NCBI GenBank assembly: GCA_038030265.1 | Contig: CM075937.1 | Location: 6,944,001-7,008,000, forward strand | DNA length: 64,000 nt | Reading direction: 5' to 3' | From: Corythucha ciliata | Taxonomy: Eukaryota; Arthropoda; Insecta; Hemiptera; Tingidae | In this document: positions 1 through 9,257 of the stretch, in pieces | Layout of the letters: each line of letters starts with the position of its first letter | How positions within the stretch are numbered: the stretch's first letter is position 1 | Translations under genes and position numbers: made by a program | Notes under the pieces: generated by a model | What the model saw: only the letters and a program-made list of their open reading frames with translations | Database searches by the model: none | What the model was told of the DNA's origin: nothing

Positions 1-129
1 TTGTTGGTGATGAGCGGGAGGAAGCGACTGGAGGGCTCGCGTCTATAGAAATCAAAGCTGGGGGTTACAACAGAATTCTGGGGGAAGTCAGATTTGTCTC
101 CCAGAATGTCCAAAGCCTAGTTGTGTTTA

Positions 130-529
130 GTGTTGAATCGACACCAATAAAGCATCGTTACTTTACTCATTTGAAGTATCGAATGCTACTTGGTATCGGA
201 AGAAAAGTATCGATACTCATATAACTTGTTTATGGTATCGATATGTACTCGGTATCGATACCAAAACTAGAGAACCTATAATCAGACAGGTAAAACCACA
301 GACGCCATGTTCGCTCTTATCAATTATCAGTCTTATAAAATCCACCTTTTGTTGATGCTTCATGGAGCTCAACAAACCACCCCCAACCATTCTTATTAAA
401 CTGATACGAACGAACATGGCGCCGTATGCGTCTACTCGTCTTTAAAGGTTCCTTACCAAAACTACCGATAACAAAAGTACTTGGTATTGATTCAGAAGTA
501 TCGATACTTTAGTGGTATCGATTCAACAC
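130..529. repeat. Inverted-repeat element rich in GTATCGATAC motifs
   Basis: The ends GTGTTGAATCG (130-140) and CGATTCAACAC (519-529) are inverted copies and similarity continues about 75 bp inward with mismatches. Palindromic GTATCGATAC-type motifs recur in both arms. No coding capacity is seen. It looks like a decayed MITE; no target duplication could be settled. Confidence 0.55.
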
Positions 530-780
530 GCACAGAGGCTCCAAATATTTATATTTATACAAAACACTTTGTTTTCCAGGCATGATCCTTACACGAACAC
601 AAAGCGATTGACCTATTCCCAATAAACAAGGAACCATCACGCCAATATTCCCCTGCCCTGGCCCTTTTACCTATCGATTAGGAGAAAGAGAAAGTAAAAA
701 AAAAAATGCAAATGTTGGCTGCACGCTGCTTGCTTCTTCTATAGCCATCAGCAACTTGGACGAGCGCCTTTCAAAGGCGC

Positions 781-1280
781 NNNNNNNNNNNNNNNNNNNN
801 NNNNNNNNNNNNNNNNNNNNNNNNNNNNNNNNNNNNNNNNNNNNNNNNNNNNNNNNNNNNNNNNNNNNNNNNNNNNNNNNNNNNNNNNNNNNNNNNNNNN
901 NNNNNNNNNNNNNNNNNNNNNNNNNNNNNNNNNNNNNNNNNNNNNNNNNNNNNNNNNNNNNNNNNNNNNNNNNNNNNNNNNNNNNNNNNNNNNNNNNNNN
1001 NNNNNNNNNNNNNNNNNNNNNNNNNNNNNNNNNNNNNNNNNNNNNNNNNNNNNNNNNNNNNNNNNNNNNNNNNNNNNNNNNNNNNNNNNNNNNNNNNNNN
1101 NNNNNNNNNNNNNNNNNNNNNNNNNNNNNNNNNNNNNNNNNNNNNNNNNNNNNNNNNNNNNNNNNNNNNNNNNNNNNNNNNNNNNNNNNNNNNNNNNNNN
1201 NNNNNNNNNNNNNNNNNNNNNNNNNNNNNNNNNNNNNNNNNNNNNNNNNNNNNNNNNNNNNNNNNNNNNNNNNNNNNNNN
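781..1280. other. Assembly gap of 500 N
   Basis: Exactly 500 undetermined bases, the usual placeholder length. Reading frames that cross it are artefacts. Confidence 0.98.
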
Positions 1281-1420
1281 ATTCTCAACTTTTGTTCATC
1301 CGAGGATTGAATAGACGCGACAAGATTAAGGAAAGTCCGGTGCCAGTGTTCCCATTCGATTGCTGCCGTTGGCGAAGTAGGGTCGAGATTTAATTTTTCA
1401 GGCTGGAGAAGTCGTACCAT
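1281..1420 (-). pseudogene. Partial gag-like N-terminus of an LTR retrotransposon
   Basis: Reading the minus strand from ATG at 1420 gives about 46 residues before the gap. The stretch PTSPTAAIEWEHWHRTF resembles the start of Gag-like proteins of arthropod Ty3/Gypsy elements, which carry a P(S/T)SP..A..W..W...F pattern; that comparison is from general knowledge, not a search. The rest lies in the 500 N gap. The minus-strand reading left of the gap (about 671-780) has no recognisable domain. No LTR or primer-binding site is visible upstream. Confidence 0.4.
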
Positions 1421-2254
1421 GCTGGCTGGTGCTGGTGTTCATTAAATTTTGTCAATTCAATTGAAATGATAAAACCTTTTGTAGAATAAGGCTTTAATTG
1501 ACAAAATAAACCGTGTGAGAAACGAACTGAACTTTTAAAACAATTGTAAACAAAAAGTCATAAGGTTGGAGGGTATTTAAATAACATAAAGGCCGCATTG
1601 CAAAATTCCAGACTTGTTCAGCGCTTAATGAGCACTTAATCGTTTTCCGTTGCAAAACTGTCAATCTAACTCAGCGCTGAGTAAGTGCTTAAACACGTCC
1701 CATCGCGGTACAAATCACCGTTGCAAAACTCCAGTAAGCGTTTAATTCTACACTTCAGTGCTTAAACACGAGCCCCGAATTTTGCAACTCAACCAAAGTG
1801 GAATTGTTAATTATAACACACATGACTTCGTTTTTTAAGTATATTAAATTCGCTACAATTTGAAACCTGAAGCCAGCTCTACAGGGTGTTAACATTAAGG
1901 TCGCACCACCGGTATTCTGTAACTCATTTGCGCCAAAATTTTTCCTCCGCAAAAAACAATTTCACCCCGCACAAAGTCCTACTTTTTTCACTTTTAAGAT
2001 TTTTTCGTGTTATAGACATTGCGTTACTAAAACGACTGTAACTCGCTTATTTCTGGCCGAAAATCAAATCTGAATACACCGTTGGAAAGAGCGTTAAATT
2101 TACCATCTTCCCAATGCAAACAATATTTCAAATGTAGGATTCAGGGGACGAAAAATAAGCCCGAGTAAATGTGAGAAATTACGAAAATTTGCAGAATTTT
2201 CAAACGTTTTCAACTCCGACTGAATCTGTCGGTTAATTGTACACTGCACATCAG
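1421..2254. other. Non-coding repeat debris
   Basis: No gene seen. Around 1591-1790 a GC-GCATTGCAAAATTCC-like end and an inverted ..GAATTTTGCAAC end bracket repeats of GTTGCAAAACT, suggesting a decayed MITE. Bases 1846-1885 (TTCGCTACAATTTGAAACC...) recur at about 12802 and 13128 and, more diverged, at 29975 and 31475, so this is a dispersed repeat. Confidence 0.4.
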
Positions 2255-2789
2255 TCAATTATCACTTTTTCGCAATGTCCACCGAGATGTTGGTTTGAGA
2301 AACCACGAACTGGTGCCTTCTCTCAATTTTACCTGCGTGAATGAGCTCCATTTCTCAATTTTAGCCGTGAATTGGCATTTTTCCTCAATTTTAGCCGTAA
2401 ATGAGCGATTTTTCTCAATTCTACATTGAACGCGCAATTTATTTTGTCAATTTTAGCCGTGAAAAGAGCACTGTAAACCGTGAGCTAGCGCATTTTCTTA
2501 ATTTCGGCCCGGACTTTGGATCGCGAAACCGCAAATTGGCGTGTTTTCTCAATTTCAACCGCGAACAATGAGCAGATTAATTTTTCAAGTTTAACGTGAA
2601 TCAGCGCTATTTCTCAATTCTAGCCGTGAATGGGTGTTTTCGCTCAGTACTAGCCGGAAAATGTCCTTTTCATGGCGTTCATCCGCGAACGAGCACTTTT
2701 TCTCAAGATGTGCGCCCCCCCCCCCAAACTCTGTATCCGTGTGCCTGGCTGGCTGCCCACCCCTTGATCATGGGCTGGCTACGCCCCTG
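2255..2789. repeat. Minisatellite (GAGAAAAA-GCTAATTCGCGGCTAAAATT type) with a hAT-like right end
   Basis: About 15 degenerate units of roughly 30 bp with the minus-strand theme 'TTCACGGCTAAAATTGAG' follow one another from 2255 to about 2700. The block ends in GGCTGGCTACGCCCCTG (to 2789), which read backwards begins CAGGGGCGTAGCCAGCC, a common type of hAT-like terminal sequence. A matching left end was not found, so this is probably a truncated relative of the element at 4430-6021. Confidence 0.5.
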
Positions 2790-2972
2790 CCAGTAGGGTG
2801 TATACAAGGTTTGCAGCATCCAAAAACTTCCAAAACCGCGAAATATTTGCACTTTTTCCGTTTTTTGTTTGTTTGTTTGTTTTTTTTGTTTTTAAACTAA
2901 GTATATCTAAAGCTCGGTGCACACGATGCATTTTTTTGAAGCATGATGGCCTGCCTGTTCTAAGAAACATCA

Positions 2973-4094
2973 GGGGGCCTGTTCTGTAAGATTTCAGTGT
3001 TCCTAGCAAAGTCGTATAGATACCAAGTCATTTCTCTTCTGATAACGCGTGGTCACTGTAGCTAGAGGGAAAATTGCTCCCGCCAGAGTGCCACGTGACA
3101 TTTGGTCCCAAAACTTGGCGGTTCGGAAAACGCTTATGAACAAAAATGGTTTATTAAACCAAATGAAAACTATGAATATCGGGTCAATCACGACATAATA
3201 GTAATGAATAGTGGATGAATGGTTCTGTTAGACTAAAACTGAAGATTCCCGTTGAGCTAAAACAAGTTTATTGTACCTATCTGTTGAAACTGTGTTGTTT
3301 CACGATGTTTTGTCAAGTGCAGCGAGATCCTGGGCATTCTCAAACGTCAGGTAAGTATGGTGTTTCTCCCATCTCCTCTGCAGACCGAACGTTGAGGGCG
3401 AGTTTCACGCAGATAGTATACCTCGCCCCCTCCAAACAGCCTTCGTCAAGTACATGGCATGTTTTTTCACGCCTTATTTGTGCTGCACGGATTTCAAGTA
3501 CTCATTCCATTCTGCAGAAAATTGTACACAAAATGCAGTATTACTATACATTTTTCAAATTTTTCCCTTAAAAAAAACTTCAAACTCACCTTCAACATTT
3601 ACCTTGAAAATTTACGCTCTACCTTCGACTCCCTAACGGCGGACAGTTCCTCTGGCTGCGCTGGGTTTTACACCGGGGCACGAAACACGACGGAATTTGA
3701 AGTTGAAATTAATTGTTTTATAAAGAAAATGGATTGGAAAGGAACGAAATACTAAACAAATATTTTATCAGTGAAAATGTCCAAAATCCAGCTGTAATTT
3801 TATTTGCTTCACATGTACAGTTTGTGAAGCAAACACTTTAAATTCAAAAAAAAAAAAAAAGTTGAGACCAAATGTTGGAAGAGCGCTCTGGCGGGATCAA
3901 AATTTCAAATTTCATAAAAGACCACCGTTACCATAGCGATTGAGATGAGTGGAATAACTTGGGTTCTATACAACTTTGGTTCCTAGGAATATCCTTTTCC
4001 ACCCGTCCGCCCGGAATTAAGTCACATGTTGATGGAGAGGACGGGTGGAAAGAGACAGTGATAGTGGCATTAAAAAGTTATAGAACAGGCCCCC
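2973..4094. mobile_element. Candidate non-autonomous DNA transposon, GGGGGCCTGTTCTGTAA ends
   Basis: GGGGGCCTGTTCTGTAA at 2973 and its inverted counterpart TTATAGAACAGGCCCCC ending at 4094 form terminal inverted repeats about 1.1 kb apart. The same end recurs at 63668. The interior has no transposase. A short reading at 3305-3350 followed by a GTAAGT donor is noted but unsupported as an exon. No clear target duplication, so the two ends might belong to different insertions. Confidence 0.4.
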
Positions 4095-4429
4095 GGGTCA
4101 CTGCTGGGGATCATATGTTGTTTTTTTTTCACCATGCAATAAACATGCGTGCAACTGTGCACTCTTCGATAATCCACATGACTACGTTTTTTAAGTATTG
4201 GCCCCGCAAAGATTGCGCGACCGCCCCTGGTGGCGTCTGAAAGAACATTCCTAGAGTAGACACCAAAGTCATAATTCGATATATGACTTTGGTATAGACA
4301 CACAATGATGGTATTTACTGGTTGCTAATGCTACAGCATTGTTTACAGTCTTGCCTTCTAGTGGATGTGTTTAAAGCGGCTTGAAGTTACGCAGAAATTC
4401 GCTCTTAGTTTTTTCTAGAATTTTGTCGG

Positions 4430-6021
4430 CAGTGCCGGCTTTAAGGGTGGGCGAGCCGGGCGACCGCCCGAGGGCGCCGTGTCCTGAGGGGCACGCCCAG
4501 CAAAATGATGGAGGGGGGAAGGCGGACGAGACAAAAAATAACTAAGAAGCGCATTTGCTTTACGAATATGTATATCATAACTATAAAATTCTAAACAAAT
4601 TAGATAACAAAGATTGGGAGAACTACAGAAGCCAGGGCGCACAAAGAGCTAATACACAGTAGATTCTTGGGCTTAGATATCAAGGAAATCGATGGAAATA
4701 ATTGGAGATTTTCCTCAATTTTTGCAGCCAATTAGCGATTTTTCTCCATTTCAGCAGTTTTTAATTAGCGATTTTCTCAATTAACGCTGTGGGTTAGCGT
4801 TTTTCTACATTTTAGCAGCTAATCAGCCATTCTTTTAAATTTCAGTCGTGAATTAGCGTTTTTCGCTAATTGAGCTGCAAAATAGTGGTTTTTCTCTTTT
4901 GTATCAACAATTTCAATTGCGAATTTGCCATTTTATTATCCATTTTACCCCCAAAAATTAGTTTTTTGCCCACAATTTTACCCACGGGTTTCACACTTTT
5001 ACTTTACTTTACTTCGTTGTTTCCTGCTTTTTTCTCCTTTCTGCGCTTGCAAAAAGCGGGGCACATCTCAGTCTTACCAAAGAACAGAAAAGTGACGTTT
5101 TTTTTCTTAATTTTAGTTATAAAGTGGCATCTTGTCCATTTCGCGACTAAAGTTTCCTTATAGCTCTTAAGTATGCTTATAAAAAACGCTACTTAGAGCC
5201 TAGATGTGTGGAAACGACAATTTTCTGCTTCTGACGGCAAGTTGCTGCCTCAAAATGAGAAAACTGGATAACTCATTGCTTTAAGAGCAAACAATTGCTA
5301 ATTTGCAGCTAAAAATAAGAAAAAGTGCTAATTCATGGAAGAAAAATGGAGAAAAAACGCTCATTAGTGGCTAAAAACAGAAAAAATACTAATTCATTGC
5401 AAAAATTCAGAAAAATCGCGAATTGGCGGTTAAATTGAAATGAATCGCTAATTCACGGCTAAAATGGTGAAAAATGGAAAAAATAGCTTATTCATCGATA
5501 AAAGTGAAAAGAAGGGCTGAAGTGAGGAGAAAACGCTAATTCGCGGCCAAATTAAGAAATACCTATAGGTAATGCGCGGCGAAAATTGGGGAAAACTCTA
5601 ATTCGTGGCTGACAATGTAGAAAAATCTGTAATTAGCGGCTTCAATGAGGAAAAACGCTAATTTGTGGTTAGAATAAAGTAAAAGGGCTAATTGAGGGGG
5701 TAATTAGGGAAGATTTGTTGAAAATAACACACCACGGTTTGCGGAGGAAATTTCGTGGCCAATTAGGAAAAAGCGGTAATTTACGGCAAAAATTGAGAAA
5801 ATTCACGGCTGAAATGGAGACAAATCGCTTATTCAACGCTAAAAAAGAGACAAATAGCTGATTCACTGATGCAATTGAGAAAAATCGCTAAGTGTAGGAA
5901 AAATGCTAATTTGGTTAAAATGGAAAAAACGCCATATCGCGGCTTTATTCAGAACAGTGAATTTATTGGGGCGCCGGTGATAGATTCACCCGGGGGCGCC
6001 AAATGCCTAAAGCCGGCACTG
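4430..6021. mobile_element. hAT-like non-autonomous element with minisatellite core
   Basis: The left end CAGTGCCGGCTTTAAGG (4430) and the right end ..TAAAGCCGGCACTG (to 6021) are inverted repeats. Flanking 8-mers TTTGTCGG (4422-4429) and TTTGTTGG (6022-6029) match at 7 of 8 positions, the target duplication length of the hAT superfamily. No transposase is encoded. A subterminal GC-rich GGGCGCC motif occurs at both ends. The interior is occupied by the minisatellite listed separately. Confidence 0.75.
4680..5945. repeat. Minisatellite, ~28-30 bp degenerate monomer
   Basis: Monomer theme 'GCTAATTCGCGGCTAAAATTGAGAAAAA'-like, written here only as GCTAATTCGCGGC followed by TAAAATTGAGAAAAA. The first part (4680-4960) reads in one orientation and from about 5240 in the other, so the array itself contains an inversion. 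It fills the hAT-like element at 4430-6021. The same theme fills 22060-22399, 27950-29340, 32508-33010 and 2255-2700. Confidence 0.75.
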
Positions 6022-6344
6022 TTTGTTGGTAAAATTAATGAATGGGAATTAGGGAGACCAATGAGGAGATGATGACAGGAGTGGATCAAGATCTGAACCC
6101 TAGGAGCGGGGGGGGGGCAATACTGATGTTTTTCTACCGGTAACTCTAAAAGGGCGCGTTCTACAGAAGCATCTTCTCTGCAAATTGTTCAATAATTGTT
6201 GCATCGTGGCACATAGCGATATTTGAATATGTATATATTATATTTAAATTTGAATTTGAGTGTCCATGATCACGATTGACGTCGAATGTCCTTCATTATC
6301 ATGGTGACCGATGGTGGGGAGCCGTTTACCGATGGTAACTAAAA
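6022..6344. other. Intergenic, no gene seen
   Basis: Contains a G run at 6107-6118 and AT-rich sequence. Bases 6337-6346 (AACTAAAATT) are the left copy of the Jockey target duplication. Confidence 0.5.
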
Positions 6345-6420
6345 TTTTTTTTTTTTTTTTTATTACTAGACCAACCTTAAAAGGTTTCACAAGTACAACG
6401 AACAACAATTTGTACTAAAT

Positions 6421-6477
6421 AACTATATCACAGGATTAAATAACTATATCACAGGATTAAATAACTATATCACAGTA
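6421..6477 (-). repeat. 21 bp tandem repeat in LINE 3' UTR
   Basis: AACTATATCACAGGATTAAAT begins at 6421, 6442 and 6463, about 2.7 copies, between the ORF2 stop and the poly-A tail. Short 3' UTR repeats are common in LINEs and may affect template recognition by the reverse transcriptase. Confidence 0.85.
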
Positions 6478-6481
6478 ATTA

Positions 6482-9217
6482 TCACATGAGTTGGTCTTGG
6501 AGTAGACGGGGTCGTAGTCGTAATCTTTTAGCTATCCGTTTGCCCAACGAATAATAGACCGCTCGTTCCACGGCCGGCAGGTTTGCGTGAAATTTTTTGA
6601 ACTTCGCGACGATGTGTTCTCTGATCGAGGGCAGGTTTAATTCCCTGTGGAGCTGGGAGTTTCTTACGAACCAGGGTGCATCTGCCGCCGCCCTTAGTAT
6701 TTTATTTTGGATGACCTGTAGCTTGAACAATTTTGACTTTGCAGCAGCTCCCCACACTTCGCTCCCATATAGCATCAATGGTTGGATTATAGATTTGTAC
6801 ACGAGTATACAGAATTCTGGTTTCAATCTGCTTTTTCTGTTTAGTATGGAGTACAGTTGCCGCTGCCTTGCATAGCCTTCTCCCACTTTTTTGCTAATGT
6901 GTTTTTCCCACGTTAGCCTTCTGTCAAGATGGAGGCCCAGGTATCGCACCGAAGCTTTATTGTCGTTCCATTTGAGGTTGGTGTTGCCCACTCGGAGTTC
7001 TGGAGGATTATTTGGAAAGCGAAGAGTGAAAATTTTCGCTACACATTTCTTGTGGTTGAGGGTGATCTTCCACTTTCTCATGTACTGCTGGATTTCCTGC
7101 AAAGCATGTTGAACTGCGTCTCGTGCCTCGATTATATTTTCATTGATCGCGTATATGGCGGTGTCGTCCGCGAATGTAGCAATTTGGACGTTCCGCGGAG
7201 CAGGAAGATCGCTCGTGTATATATTGAAGAGAATGGGTGATAGAACTGAGCCTTGCGGAGTTCCAGCACGGATATGTTTCGTCGTGCAGACACTGTTGTT
7301 TATTCTGACGAAAAAGGACCTGCGAGTCAGGAAGGCACACAGTATATCGTATATATATTTTGGAAGCCCGGCTTGTTTCAATTTGAACTTGAGTCCCTCA
7401 TGCCATACTTTATCAAAAGCTTTTTCAAGGTCCAGGAAGACACTGACTGTGTTCATTTTATTTTCGAAGCCCCTAGTGATATCTTCTGTTACTCTGTACG
7501 CTTGATGTATGGCCGAATGGTGAGGGATGAATCCGCATTGCTGTTTTGGGATGAGGTCAGTGACAAAAGGCGTGAGTCTACGTTGAATACATTTTTCAAA
7601 CAGCTTGCCAAGGATCGGAAGAAGACTGATGGGACGATAGTTCTCTACCAGCTTCTTATTTTTTCTTGCTTTTGCGAACACTACTACTTCGGCTATTTTC
7701 CACGTGGTTGGGAAGTATCCAGTTCTCAGACACTGATTGAAAATATTTAATATTGCCATCATCCCTTTCTTTGGTAGTTTTTTTATTAATATTGGAGGGA
7801 TTCCGTCGTGTCCAGGGCTTTTTTTCGAGGCCAGGTCCTTGAGAAGCCTCTTTAGTTCGGTTGGGGTTACATAATCTAAGGGTAGCTCAGCTGAGTGGAG
7901 CGGCGTGTTCACCTGTTCTGAGATACAGAGATCATGGGTTTCATCGATAGATTCCGCTGCTTCAGAGAATACGTTAGCGTAGTATTCGGAGAAAATCTCG
8001 CACTTTTCCCCTTCCGAAGTTATAACGCTCTCGTTGTGGTGTATCGCGGGGATAGTGTTTTCTTTTCTTGTGAGTTGGCGAGTGGCTTTCCATAAGGAGT
8101 TGTCCTCGGGGTGTACATTTTCCACGTAATGGGCATATCTGTTGTACCGGTGTTTCTCCAGGTCCTCCTTGACTTGTTTTTGTAGTCGATTTATTTCTAT
8201 CTTCAGAGTTTGCTCTCTGGACCTTTGCCATTGTCTTCTAAGGCTGTTTTTATATTTTATTTGTTCGAGGATGGAGGTTGGAACGTGTTCGACAAAGCTC
8301 ACGGGCTTTCTTGGGTTTGGAGGGCTTTCGGAGTCTGCGACAGCTTCTTTGAGTGTGGTTATAAAATCGCTTATAGATTTGTCTATTTCTTCGGGAGAAC
8401 ACTGGTTGTAGTTGATCGTTAAGTTTTGGTTTAAGTAGGTTCTGTATGCATGCCAATTTATTGGGCCTTTGATCAGTTTATTTCGAGTTTGGTGGTGGAT
8501 AGGAGTGGATCCGAGTGAAGTAATTGTTGGAGAATGATCGGAGCAGAGCTCCGGTACTGTTCTGGTGGAAGTTTGCATGGAGAGTCCCTTCGTAACGCCG
8601 ATGTCCAGGATATCCGGGTTTGAGTTTTCCCTAAAGAACGTTGGATCGGATGGTGCAACAACGTCAAAATTGTGACGGGATGAAAGCTCTAGAAGTAGTC
8701 GCCCGGCTACGTTGGTGTTCCGGCACCCCCACGCGGTATTTTTCGCATTCAGATCTCCTAGCAGCAGGTGTCTGCCATTGCAGAGCAGCGCAGTGACGTC
8801 GGTTTCAGTCAGGCGTTTATTGGGGGGCCTGTACACCGCTGTGATGTTGATTTTAGGGATTGAATGGATAGTTATCCCAGTGGCTTCTATATTGTTTGTT
8901 CTGGGAAGGTAAAGTTCAGTGTGGGGGATACTTCTTTTGACGAGGATGGCCACGCCTCCCCACGACCTTCCTTCCGAACGATCGTACCTGTGCGTTAAGT
9001 ACCCCTGTATTCTGAAACTGTCGGCTTCCTGAAGGTGTGTTTCGGTTAAGCATGCTATGGATATATTGTGTTCCTGTAAGAAAATTTTGAGCTCATTTTG
9101 TTTGCCGATAATACCATTTGCATTCCAGTTTAGGATGTTTATTTGACGTAAGTTCACTGTAGGGTTCGATACAATTGTAATTTGGTGAGAAACATGGGCC
9201 TGGTGGTTAGCGTTCAT
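6482..9217 (-). CDS. Jockey-clade LINE ORF2: AP endonuclease and reverse transcriptase
   Basis: A 911-residue uninterrupted frame from ATG at 9217. An apurinic-type endonuclease domain covers about residues 27-230: NWNANG start, LTETH, GDLNAKN and the SDHSP motif. A reverse transcriptase domain follows from about 500: YRPISLL, the DLEKAFDKVW motif A near residue 594, GTPQGSVLSP, and the catalytic FADD near residue 682. The C-terminal part (YLGLHLD, PLMLYGSEVWG) is the usual Jockey tail; no RNase H is seen. It would nick chromosomal DNA and copy its own RNA at the nick. The start overlaps the ORF1 stop by 11 nt (9207-9217), the ATGAACGCTAA arrangement. Full length and open, so this ORF2 may be recently active although its copy is 5'-truncated. 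Confidence 0.95.
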   Translation of the reverse strand: MNANHQAHVSHQITIVSNPTVNLRQINILNWNANGIIGKQNELKIFLQEHNISIACLTETHLQEADSFRIQGYLTHRYDRSEGRSWGGVAILVKRSIPHTELYLPRTNNIEATGITIHSIPKINITAVYRPPNKRLTETDVTALLCNGRHLLLGDLNAKNTAWGCRNTNVAGRLLLELSSRHNFDVVAPSDPTFFRENSNPDILDIGVTKGLSMQTSTRTVPELCSDHSPTITSLGSTPIHHQTRNKLIKGPINWHAYRTYLNQNLTINYNQCSPEEIDKSISDFITTLKEAVADSESPPNPRKPVSFVEHVPTSILEQIKYKNSLRRQWQRSREQTLKIEINRLQKQVKEDLEKHRYNRYAHYVENVHPEDNSLWKATRQLTRKENTIPAIHHNESVITSEGEKCEIFSEYYANVFSEAAESIDETHDLCISEQVNTPLHSAELPLDYVTPTELKRLLKDLASKKSPGHDGIPPILIKKLPKKGMMAILNIFNQCLRTGYFPTTWKIAEVVVFAKARKNKKLVENYRPISLLPILGKLFEKCIQRRLTPFVTDLIPKQQCGFIPHHSAIHQAYRVTEDITRGFENKMNTVSVFLDLEKAFDKVWHEGLKFKLKQAGLPKYIYDILCAFLTRRSFFVRINNSVCTTKHIRAGTPQGSVLSPILFNIYTSDLPAPRNVQIATFADDTAIYAINENIIEARDAVQHALQEIQQYMRKWKITLNHKKCVAKIFTLRFPNNPPELRVGNTNLKWNDNKASVRYLGLHLDRRLTWEKHISKKVGEGYARQRQLYSILNRKSRLKPEFCILVYKSIIQPLMLYGSEVWGAAAKSKLFKLQVIQNKILRAAADAPWFVRNSQLHRELNLPSIREHIVAKFKKFHANLPAVERAVYYSLGKRIAKRLRLRPRLLQDQLM

Positions 9218-9257
9218 GACTTGTTACGAGTTGGAGGAGGAATGAGATGATTTTTGG

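Noticed and set aside
671..1420. 249-residue frame on the minus strand
   Set aside because: Crosses 500 N; only 1281-1420 can be interpreted.
3305..3350. A first coding exon (MFCQVQRDPGHSQTS then GTAAGT)
   Set aside because: Too short, inside a candidate transposon and with no downstream exon that fits.
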